From: Kiritimatiellia bacterium
GTDB taxonomy: Bacteria; Verrucomicrobiota; Kiritimatiellia; RFP12; UBA1067
DNA: 5,329 nt
Direction of reading: 5' to 3'
NCBI GenBank assembly: GCA_017936245.1
Contig: JAGBFY010000489.1
Coordinates: 1-5,329 of the forward strand
In this document: in pieces, positions 1-5,278 of the stretch
How positions within the stretch are numbered: position 1 is the first letter of the stretch
Layout of the letters: each line of letters starts with the position of its first letter
Position numbers and translations under genes: made by a program
Notes under the pieces: generated by a model
Told to the model about the DNA's origin: nothing
Database searches by the model: none
What the model saw: the letters and a program-made list of their open reading frames with translations, nothing else

Positions 1-324
1 CTTTACCTTACCCGGCGGCGCCTGCACGAACGAAAGGCGCCAATAGTTGTCGCTGCCGTCCGTGACGCCGATTCCGAATGTCGCCCAGTCCCTTGAACGG
101 CTTCGCTCTGGCATTGCCACGACGGAGAAAGCTATCGCCGAAGAGCGCACTGTCTCCAGAGACATGCAGTCTTCAACCCCTGTCGCCTCGACACGACGCG
201 CAGCGACATCAAACCGCCAAGCCACCGGACTTCCGTACCAATCCGTTCGGGTCATGCCGACAGGTGCGGCAAGGATGTCCACTGCTGACAGGAAAATCAG
301 GAAGACGGACGCAGCCCTTCTCAT
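1..324 (-). CDS. N-terminal part of a secreted protein of unknown function (runs off the left edge)
   Basis: An uninterrupted frame of 108 codons starts with ATG at 324-322 and is still open at base 1, so the C-terminus is missing. Residues 1-20 look like a Sec signal peptide: MRR, then a hydrophobic stretch (ASVFLIFLSAVDILA), then a likely signal peptidase I site near LAA/PVG. The mature part begins with TDWYGSPVAWRFD and contains alternating hydrophobic and polar stretches such as FGIGVTDG and NYWRLSFVQAP near residues 83-103. These resemble strands of a beta-sandwich, though I do not recognise a named family. The start codon overlaps the stop codon of the preceding 785-residue gene by 4 nt (ATGA), and a GAGG lies 11 nt upstream at 336-339. 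Translational coupling in one operon with that gene is therefore likely. The signal peptide directly after this ATG supports the start choice. A role at the cell surface is inference; the enzymatic or binding function is unknown. Confidence 0.8.
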   Translation of the reverse strand, partial: MRRAASVFLIFLSAVDILAAPVGMTRTDWYGSPVAWRFDVAARRVEATGVEDCMSLETVRSSAIAFSVVAMPERSRSRDWATFGIGVTDGSDNYWRLSFVQAPPGKVK

Positions 325-2678
325 CGGATTATCAACCTCATTCCGGGACGCCACACCGTAAGCGTTAGCGCATTGCCTTCACGCTCAACATGATAGATGA
401 TTCCATCTATGCATTGAGGACCGGATACTTCACCGAGGCTGACAGTCGTCGAATTCCACACCTTGGCGGAGACCAAGGTGTACTTCCCTGTCTCTGGACG
501 CGTCGGAAACGACAGATCGACCGTGACGGATTCCGGAGTGGAAAGCTCGCCATTCGATATGGATATCACATCTGTCACAGGAGAGGCGCAGGTCGCATCG
601 ACGGTGAACAGCAACGTTCCGTCCTCAATCTCCATCCTGCCGGTGAAGCCTTCATCGGTCTTGGGACGCATCCTGCCGTTCGCGGTCTTCACGTTACCCG
701 CCCCTGTCACTGTCATCAAGCCGGGCATTCCATACCCTGTAGGCGTAACGCCAATCCACTTCGCCATCAGGTAAGCTTCCGTGTCCTTCCGGTCACGGTC
801 GGAAAGGACTGTCGGATAGAATATGATTTCGCCATGACGAAGCTCAAATTCCGGATCACTATTGGAATATGCCTGCGACTGCTGCCAGGCGCCGATGCAC
901 TTTATCGGCATATCCTGCGTAAAGCTGAATGAAAGAAGCTCTGGGCGGGAATTGTAGCCCCTCTTACCCGAATCCACCTTAACGCCATTGAGATACGTAG
1001 GCGAGTTTGTCACGAAAGCACTGTTGTTCTTTATACTGAATATCGGCGATCCAATATTACGCGCTAATACATATTGCGATTGAACCGCACTATTGAACGA
1101 ATAGACCGACGTATCAAGAAACGGCGTACCGCCGCCCGCACGGGTATCAAGCATCATGAATCCCGTTCTTACCGGCATGGAGTACTCCACCCCGTCATCG
1201 GAGGTATCAAAGCGGAGCGTATTTCCGGTGCCGCCGGTTTTGTTGGTTGAATAATCGCACCAATCCATGCTTGAGCCCCAGCCACGCACTTCCGAGACGA
1301 CCGCAGGCTGACGGCTGAACGCTTTCAGTTCATATGCCTTGCCATTGTACGGACCTGCGATATTTTTCAATTTATTCGCTCGTGCAACCGCATCGCCCAC
1401 AATCTCCCGCATATCCTCACGGTTTGGATCGTACCAACCTGACATGCCTGACGCGGGAGCGGTCGGCACCAGTTGCGCATCCGTCAACACAAGCTCAGCA
1501 TCTTTAGCCACAGAAAGCGTTCCTCCAAACATTCCGCCCATTCGCACAGTTCCAGCCGCAACAGTCGCCGAACCATTTCCGTAAAGCCGCACCTCGCCTT
1601 CTTCCTTAGTTTTGAACGTTGATATCCCCCACTTTTCAGCAAGATAGTGTTCCGCCGATTCTATCTCCTGATCGGTCGGCATTTCGGTAAATATCAGAAT
1701 CTCCGCGTAATTCTGTCCACCGTACCATGCCCACGGATTCCAGCCAAGACCAGTCACCAGTTCATCAAGATATTCGCCGTTCACTTCAACATTCTTTTTC
1801 GGTGCAAATGAAAACACCTGCCATCCACCGTTCAAACCAGTTCTGCTGGGTTCAATATCCACACCATCAAGCCGTGCATCACGGTCTGAAGCGAAAATCT
1901 CAATCTCCGCGCTTGGGCCCGGTTCACCGGTTTTGGAAGTGATAGTCTTGCGAGGAAATAGAGACGTAGTGCCTCGCTTTCCCGATATCACAGCATTGCC
2001 GCCTCCGTTCTGGCTGCCGAATACCATCATCACATATTTTGCATCAAGTGAATGATTGGGATTAGGACCGCCACTTCCGCCGTCATCCTGTATCACCCCG
2101 TCAATTCTCCTCATGAAGGCCATACGGCGGCTGGACCCAAATGGACCAAACGACACGAAGTTAAGTCCATTGCAGCCGTTTGAAACTACATACGGCATCG
2201 TAGTGGGGTATACCTGCCCACCCGTATTACTCGGATTGATGTCACGGTCGTTGTAGCCAAGCCATTCGGTCTGCTCTCTTCGGCGGTCATGCCATTTTAC
2301 GATTACCGCACCTTTCTTGCCGTTCTCGGTGACAGTCTGCACAACGCCTGCTGAGTTCTTTTCAGGTTCAAGCGTCCATTCTTCGGAAGCATCGAGCCAA
2401 AGTTTCACCTTGCTGTGCCAGGATGTATTGTTCCTCAATCCGTTCAAGATAGCAGAGCCGCCTTCCTGAACTCTCACGGATACATCCTTCTCCACTTCGA
2501 GGAAATTGGCTGACGCGCCTGGCGCAACGTCAACCTGCACCTCAGCATTCGTGACCATCAGCGTCTGCGAACCAGAAACAGCTATGTTTATGTCTGGCTT
2601 GGCATAATCCGCAACGGCGGCGAAAATCGCCGTTGCCGGAAGCAGACACAGCATGCCCAACGATGTGATTTTTATCAT
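321..2678 (-). CDS. Large secreted protein with two LamG/concanavalin A-like domains
   Basis: This 785-residue protein has a Sec signal peptide at about residues 1-20 (MIKITSLGMLCLLPATAIFA) and a mature start near AVADY. Residues 25-80 form a low-complexity beta-rich segment (TNAEVQVDVAPG, SVRVQEGGSAIL), like an autotransporter passenger rung. A first LamG-like domain runs from about residue 91 (VKLWLDASEEW ... VIVKWHDRR) to about 352 (NYAEILIF ... HYLAEKWGI). A second, shorter copy runs from about 412 (SGWYDPN) to about 643 (HGEIIFYPTVLSDRD ... AYLMAKWIG). The two copies also match in the middle: LDGVDI with LNGVKV, and YVMMVFGSQNGGG with GFMMLDTRAGGG. Residues 650-785 return to a beta-strand-rich passenger style. 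No membrane anchor, lipobox, PEP-CTERM motif or beta-barrel is visible. LamG-like folds commonly bind glycans or form adhesins, so a surface or extracellular role is likely but the ligand is unknown. The ATG is preceded by GGAG at a 5-nt spacing. The next secreted gene overlaps by 4 nt. Confidence 0.85.
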   Translation of the reverse strand: MIKITSLGMLCLLPATAIFAAVADYAKPDINIAVSGSQTLMVTNAEVQVDVAPGASANFLEVEKDVSVRVQEGGSAILNGLRNNTSWHSKVKLWLDASEEWTLEPEKNSAGVVQTVTENGKKGAVIVKWHDRRREQTEWLGYNDRDINPSNTGGQVYPTTMPYVVSNGCNGLNFVSFGPFGSSRRMAFMRRIDGVIQDDGGSGGPNPNHSLDAKYVMMVFGSQNGGGNAVISGKRGTTSLFPRKTITSKTGEPGPSAEIEIFASDRDARLDGVDIEPSRTGLNGGWQVFSFAPKKNVEVNGEYLDELVTGLGWNPWAWYGGQNYAEILIFTEMPTDQEIESAEHYLAEKWGISTFKTKEEGEVRLYGNGSATVAAGTVRMGGMFGGTLSVAKDAELVLTDAQLVPTAPASGMSGWYDPNREDMREIVGDAVARANKLKNIAGPYNGKAYELKAFSRQPAVVSEVRGWGSSMDWCDYSTNKTGGTGNTLRFDTSDDGVEYSMPVRTGFMMLDTRAGGGTPFLDTSVYSFNSAVQSQYVLARNIGSPIFSIKNNSAFVTNSPTYLNGVKVDSGKRGYNSRPELLSFSFTQDMPIKCIGAWQQSQAYSNSDPEFELRHGEIIFYPTVLSDRDRKDTEAYLMAKWIGVTPTGYGMPGLMTVTGAGNVKTANGRMRPKTDEGFTGRMEIEDGTLLFTVDATCASPVTDVISISNGELSTPESVTVDLSFPTRPETGKYTLVSAKVWNSTTVSLGEVSGPQCIDGIIYHVEREGNALTLTVWRPGMRLIIR

Positions 2679-2683
2679 GGTAT

Positions 2684-2687
2684 CTCC
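2684..2687 (-). promoter_or_regulatory. Ribosome binding site of the LamG-like secreted protein gene
   Basis: The minus strand reads GGAG, then ATACC, then ATG. This is a good Shine-Dalgarno core at a 5-nt spacing. It fixes the start at 2678 and fits the signal peptide that follows directly. It contrasts with trmD and ruvB, which have no such motif. Confidence 0.7.
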
Positions 2688-2719
2688 AAACCTATTTTTT
2701 CAAAACAGAAACGGCGACC

Positions 2720-2747
2720 ATAGTACCAAAATCATTTTTTTTTTCAA
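2720..2747 (-). promoter_or_regulatory. Predicted sigma-70-type promoter for the secreted-protein operon, with an A10 run in it
   Basis: On the minus strand there is a -35 box TTGAAA (2747-2742, five of six consensus bases), a 16-nt spacer, and a -10 box TACTAT (2725-2720). The -10 is preceded by TGG, giving the extended -10 form TGnTACTAT. Transcription would start near 2713 and leave a leader of about 35 nt that carries the GGAG ribosome site. Ten consecutive A residues (2744-2735) begin inside the -35 box and fill the upstream half of the spacer. Any gain or loss of a base in the run would change the box spacing. The boxes are read by eye, and the start site is predicted rather than measured. 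Confidence 0.6.
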
Positions 2748-2780
2748 CAAAAATCAGTCTTTAGGCAAAAGCCAAAAACA

Positions 2781-2801
2781 CATTGACGTCCAATGGCATT
2801 G
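2781..2801. repeat. Cluster of CATTG/CAATG inverted repeats upstream of the secreted-protein promoter
   Basis: Three 5-bp units alternate in orientation on the plus strand: CATTG (2781-2785), CAATG (2791-2795) and CATTG (2797-2801). The last two form a perfect 11-bp palindrome around a central G. The cluster lies about 34 bp upstream of the -35 box of the secreted-protein promoter and directly abuts an A10 run. It could be an operator for a dimeric regulator, but units this short also arise by chance in AT-rich DNA. Confidence 0.3.
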
Positions 2802-2846
2802 AAAAAAAAAACATCACGGCATCCTTCTACACCGTTTCAACCGGTG
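2802..2846 (-). terminator. Weak candidate terminator downstream of pth
   Basis: About 25 nt after the pth stop the minus strand can fold a small hairpin with a CACCG/CGGTG stem and a 7-nt loop (2846-2830). A run of ten T follows at 2811-2802. However, 18 nt separate the stem from the T run, which is too far for a standard intrinsic terminator. An imperfect longer fold, pairing TCAC(C)GG with the GCCGTGA just before the T run, would bring a stem next to it. A transcription end here is plausible because the next gene has its own promoter, but the structure is not convincing. Confidence 0.35.
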
Positions 2847-2870
2847 AATACATTCGAAAATTCCACGAGG

Positions 2871-3464
2871 TCACTTCTGGGCTTCGATTGCAGACCAGCC
2901 GTTCCATACGTTCATGGCGGCATCCGGCCCTTCTGTGAATATCTGCTCGACAGCCTTCACGGCGGCAGGAACGATTTTGGAATCCATCAAGGCACGAGTG
3001 TCGCGGTCGAACTTGCCGAGAACATGGCCTATCACCTTGCTTCGGTCGTTGCGGTCACGTCCGACCCCGATCTTAAGCCGTATGAAATCCTGAGTTCCCA
3101 GACGCTCTATAACCGACTTGAGTCCGTTATGTCCACCTGCGCTGCCGCCCTTGCGGATGCGGATGCGCCCGACAGGAAGATCGATGTCATCAGAAACGAC
3201 GACAAGATCCGCCGCCGTTGCATTGTGATACTTTACGACAGGTGCGACACTGTCGCCGGAAAGGTTCATGAACGTCATCGGCTTGACGACCAGCAGCTTC
3301 CCGTTGGCGAACCGTCCGTCCGCAAGCTCTCCCTTGAAGGACGCCGCCTTCCTGAACGTCGCCGCCATTTCGCGGACAACCGCGTCTGCAACCTCAAACC
3401 CTATTGAGTGAGGTGTCGATTCATATTCCTTGCCCGGATTTCCAAGCCCCGCCAGAATCTTCAT
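2871..3464 (-). CDS. pth: Peptidyl-tRNA hydrolase (Pth family)
   Basis: Pth is a cytoplasmic enzyme that cleaves the ester bond of peptidyl-tRNAs dropped by stalled ribosomes, which recycles tRNA; it is essential in most bacteria. The 197-residue length is typical. The N-terminal signature GLGNPGKEY is at residues 6-14. The residues matching the E. coli active site are all present: Asn9, His19 (catalytic, in STPHSIGF), Asn67 (in KPMTFMNLSG), Asp92 (in SDDIDLPVG) and Asn113 (in GGHNGLKS). The family's usual 'T-R-H-N' around the catalytic His reads T-P-H-S here, a mild variation. The start at MKILAGLGNPG matches the family, and AAGGGG lies 8 nt upstream. The gene begins 17 nt after the ruvB stop with no promoter-like gap, so it is probably co-transcribed with ruvB. 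Confidence 0.97.
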   Translation of the reverse strand: MKILAGLGNPGKEYESTPHSIGFEVADAVVREMAATFRKAASFKGELADGRFANGKLLVVKPMTFMNLSGDSVAPVVKYHNATAADLVVVSDDIDLPVGRIRIRKGGSAGGHNGLKSVIERLGTQDFIRLKIGVGRDRNDRSKVIGHVLGKFDRDTRALMDSKIVPAAVKAVEQIFTEGPDAAMNVWNGWSAIEAQK

Positions 3465-3472
3465 TGATGCAT

Positions 3473-3478
3473 CCCCTT
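3473..3478 (-). promoter_or_regulatory. Shine-Dalgarno-like site of pth
   Basis: The minus strand shows AAGGGG eight bases before the pth ATG, within the 17-nt gap after ruvB. It is an imperfect match to AGGAGG, but the spacing is right. It suggests that this internal operon gene uses anti-SD pairing, while the promoter-proximal genes trmD and ruvB do not. Confidence 0.5.
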
Positions 3479-3481
3479 ATC

Positions 3482-4474
3482 TCATCTTGCAAGACCAAGC
3501 CGCGAGAACGCCAGATCTGTGGCAACGCGTCCTTTCGGAGTACGATCGAGATACCCTTCCATTATAAGGAACGGCTCATACGCCTCTTCGACGGTATCAG
3601 GCTCTTCGCCGACGGATACGGCGATCGTGGAAAGACCGACCGGTCCGCCGCCGAACTTCACGCAGATCGTCTCAAGAATCTTAACGTCCATTTCGTCGAG
3701 TCCGTGCGGATCGATCTCCAGAAGCTCAAGCGAATCCTTCGCAACTTCGCCCGTTATGCGGTTGTTCGCCTTGACCTGCGCATAATCGCGGACGCGGCGC
3801 AGGAGATTGTTGGCGATGCGGGGCGTACCGCGTGCGCGACGGGCGATCTCAAGAGCGCCGTCAGGATCGATCTCAACACCAAGCTTTGCCGCAGACCGCT
3901 CAACAATCTCCGCAAGCTTTGCCGGCTCATAGTAGTCGAGACGGTTCACAAGACCGAACCTCGCCCTCAAAGGAGCCGCAATGAGTCCGATGCGCGTAGT
4001 TGCACCGACAAGGGTGAAACGCGGCAGCTCAAGGCGCACGCTTCTAGCGTTAGGCCCCTGATCGATCATGATATCTATAGCGAAATCCTCCATGGCCGAG
4101 TACAGGTACTCTTCAACCGTTTTCGCCATGCGATGGATCTCGTCGATGAACACGATGTCGCCAGCCTCAAGGGATGTAAGCAGCCCCGCAAGGTCGGCAG
4201 GCTTCGTGAGCACCGGACCGGAGGTCGTCTTGACCCGAACCCCCATCGCCTCGCCGAGAATGTAGGAAAGCGTTGTCTTGCCGAGACCGGGCGGCCCGGA
4301 GAAAAGCACGTGGTCGAGAGTCTCACCACGCTCCTTTGCCGCCTGCACTGCAAGCATCAGCCTGTCGCGGATCTTCTGCTGACCCACGAACTCCGAAAAC
4401 TCCACAGGACGCAATCTGTTGTCGAATGTGGAGTTCCTGCGATTCAACGCTTCACTTGTACGTTCATTGCCCAT
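3482..4474 (-). CDS. ruvB: Holliday junction branch migration ATPase RuvB
   Basis: RuvB is the hexameric AAA+ motor that, with RuvA, drives branch migration of Holliday junctions in recombinational repair before RuvC cleavage. With the ATG at 4474 the protein has 330 residues, the usual size. The N-terminal 'RPVEFSEFVGQ' region is at 22-32. Walker A GPPGLGKTT is at 60-68 (Lys66), Walker B IVFIDEIHR at 107-115, and sensor 1 GATTR at 157-161. The arginine-finger segment LRARFG is at 169-174. The sensor 2 region GTPRIANNLLRRVRDYA is at 216-232. The C-terminal winged helix ends with RTPKGR at 311-316. A TTG two codons upstream (4480-4478) would give two extra residues and cannot be excluded. The gene lies apart from ruvA and ruvC in this window, starts 55 nt after trmD, and has its own TATAAT box. 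pth follows 17 nt downstream. Confidence 0.98.
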   Translation of the reverse strand: MGNERTSEALNRRNSTFDNRLRPVEFSEFVGQQKIRDRLMLAVQAAKERGETLDHVLFSGPPGLGKTTLSYILGEAMGVRVKTTSGPVLTKPADLAGLLTSLEAGDIVFIDEIHRMAKTVEEYLYSAMEDFAIDIMIDQGPNARSVRLELPRFTLVGATTRIGLIAAPLRARFGLVNRLDYYEPAKLAEIVERSAAKLGVEIDPDGALEIARRARGTPRIANNLLRRVRDYAQVKANNRITGEVAKDSLELLEIDPHGLDEMDVKILETICVKFGGGPVGLSTIAVSVGEEPDTVEEAYEPFLIMEGYLDRTPKGRVATDLAFSRLGLAR

Positions 4475-4486
4475 AAACAAGAGTGA

Positions 4487-4495
4487 ATTATATCA
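4487..4495 (-). promoter_or_regulatory. Extended -10 promoter of ruvB, very close to the start codon
   Basis: In the 55-nt trmD-ruvB gap the minus strand reads TGATATAAT (4495-4487), a perfect TGnTATAAT extended -10. No good -35 is present; the best is TTCGCA at a 19-nt spacing, which is tolerable for an extended -10 promoter. Only 12 nt lie between the -10 box and the ATG at 4474. A start 7-9 nt downstream of the box therefore gives a leader of about 0-6 nt, and no Shine-Dalgarno motif is visible. ruvB-pth can probably be transcribed independently of trmD. Confidence 0.6.
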
Positions 4496-4529
4496 CATAC
4501 CTATCGCCGGTTGCGAAGTGCCGACATCC

Positions 4530-5231
4530 CTATACGGCATACGTGCCGCCCATTGCGATGATATCCGGACGGTTCCTGCTCGTGAGATCGAACGCCTGGC
4601 GCTTCCGCCAACTTTCCGTCTTTGCGTGATCTCCGCCTATCAGCACGTCAGGGACCTTGAGTCCGCGATATTCCGGAGGGCGCGTGTACTGCGGCGCCTC
4701 AAGAAGTCCATCCGAACCGAAGCTCTCCTTCGCCGTCGCTTCGCTGCCGCCGCCGAGCACACCGGGAAGAAGGCGCACCACGGAATCGACGATTGCCGCC
4801 GCCGGGATCTCTCCACCGGTAAGCACAAAATCACCGATAGAAATCTCATCTGTGACAAGCGTCTTCACCCGTTCATCGATTCCTTCGTAATGCCCGCAAA
4901 GGATGATCAGATGCTCCGCCGAAGAGAACTCCTCCGCAACACGTTGGGTGTACGGTCTGCCGGTCGGGGTCGTCATCACAATCCGTGCTGGCACGGAACG
5001 GTCGCCCAAACACGACTCAATCGCCTGAAACCATACATCCGGCTTCATCAGCATACCAGGTCCGCCCGAATACGGCTTGTCGTCCACAGTGCGGCGGCGA
5101 TCCGTCGCAAAATCACGCAGGTCAACGGTACGTATGGATGCCACGCCCATTGCCGCAGCGCGTTTGAGGATGCTTTCGCCAAAAAATCCCCGGAACATTT
5201 CAGGGAACACCGTTATCACATCGATTTTCAT
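4530..5231 (-). CDS. trmD: tRNA (guanine-37-N1)-methyltransferase TrmD
   Basis: TrmD is a cytoplasmic SPOUT-class dimer that uses S-adenosylmethionine to make m1G37 next to the anticodon, which prevents +1 frameshifting. The 233-residue length is normal. The start MKIDVITVFPEMF is typical of the family. DDKPYSGGPGM is at 50-60. The knotted SAM-binding region includes LCGHYEGIDERV (111-122) and SIGDFVLTGGE (131-141). Arg153 in VVRLLPGVLG corresponds to E. coli Arg154. The C-terminal motif LLEAPQYTRPPEYRG is at 177-190. At the position of the catalytic Asp169 of E. coli ('DSF') this protein has Glu169 (KESF). An upstream GTG at 5270 would add 13 codons, but these lie within the terminator and promoter, so the ATG at 5231 is preferred. 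The usual companions rpsP, rimM and rplS are not seen adjacent: downstream is ruvB, and upstream a terminator separates it from whatever precedes. Confidence 0.97.
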   Translation of the reverse strand: MKIDVITVFPEMFRGFFGESILKRAAAMGVASIRTVDLRDFATDRRRTVDDKPYSGGPGMLMKPDVWFQAIESCLGDRSVPARIVMTTPTGRPYTQRVAEEFSSAEHLIILCGHYEGIDERVKTLVTDEISIGDFVLTGGEIPAAAIVDSVVRLLPGVLGGGSEATAKESFGSDGLLEAPQYTRPPEYRGLKVPDVLIGGDHAKTESWRKRQAFDLTSRNRPDIIAMGGTYAV

Positions 5232-5238
5232 TGGCCCA

Positions 5239-5247
5239 ATTATACCA
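5239..5247 (-). promoter_or_regulatory. Extended -10 promoter of trmD, giving a leaderless mRNA
   Basis: The minus strand reads TGGTATAAT at 5247-5239, a perfect TGnTATAAT extended -10. Only 7 nt separate TATAAT from the trmD ATG at 5231. Standard spacing puts +1 at the A at 5232 or at the start codon itself, so the transcript should be leaderless and have no Shine-Dalgarno sequence. The -35 position falls inside the terminator stem and matches the consensus poorly (for example GACGGA at 17 nt). The T of the TG element is the last base of the terminator's T run. Confidence 0.6.
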
Positions 5248-5278
5248 AAAAGGCGCGGACTTCCGTCCACGCCCTTTT
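5247..5278 (-). terminator. Strong intrinsic terminator of the transcript upstream of trmD (possibly bidirectional)
   Basis: The minus-strand arms AAAAGGGCGTGGAC and GTCCGCGCCTTTTT pair over all 14 positions, with two G-U wobbles, around a GGAA tetraloop of the stable GNRA type. The GC-rich core is followed by five T. On the plus strand the same element also ends in TTTT, so it could work in both directions. It should end an upstream minus-strand gene whose body lies beyond the right edge. Confidence 0.8.

Larger units (their letters stand above)
2679..2870. other. AT-rich intergenic region between pth and the secreted-protein operon
   Basis: This 192-bp gap has no supportable gene. It holds the weak pth terminator candidate, the CATTG repeat cluster, the secreted-protein promoter and its ribosome site. 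Two 10-base homopolymers face each other in opposite orientation: T10 on the plus strand at 2735-2744 and A10 at 2802-2811. A GGC-AAAA-GCC mini-hairpin lies between them at 2764-2773. Confidence 0.6.

Noticed and set aside
292..324. Twin-arginine signal in the partial secreted protein (MRRAAS)
   Set aside because: The S/T before the arginines and the F-L-K context of a Tat motif are missing; the region fits a plain Sec signal peptide.
47..368. Two overlapping plus-strand frames at the left end
   Set aside because: The minus strand of the same stretch encodes a signal peptide in a frame that stays open to the edge and is coupled by ATGA to the gene before it, which is the better explanation.
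2640..2678. Possible lipoprotein signal (Cys11) in the large secreted protein
   Set aside because: The residues before Cys11 are L-G-M-L, which do not fit a lipobox, and the hydrophobic stretch continues past the Cys to an ordinary signal peptidase I site.
2793..3407. A 204-codon open frame on the plus strand opposite pth
   Set aside because: It is antisense to pth, starts in the A10 homopolymer, and has no recognisable domain.
3404..4486. A 360-codon open frame on the plus strand opposite ruvB
   Set aside because: It lies antisense to a clear ruvB with all AAA+ motifs, and its translation is rich in Arg, His and Leu with no family resemblance; it is a shadow frame.
4475..4529. Terminator between trmD and ruvB
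   Set aside because: No stable stem followed by a T run could be found on the minus strand, so readthrough from trmD into ruvB is possible despite the ruvB promoter.
5232..5270. GTG start 13 codons upstream of the chosen trmD start
   Set aside because: The extension would be read through the terminator hairpin and the -10 box, and TrmD proteins normally begin at the M-x-I-D-V-I-T-x-F-P segment.
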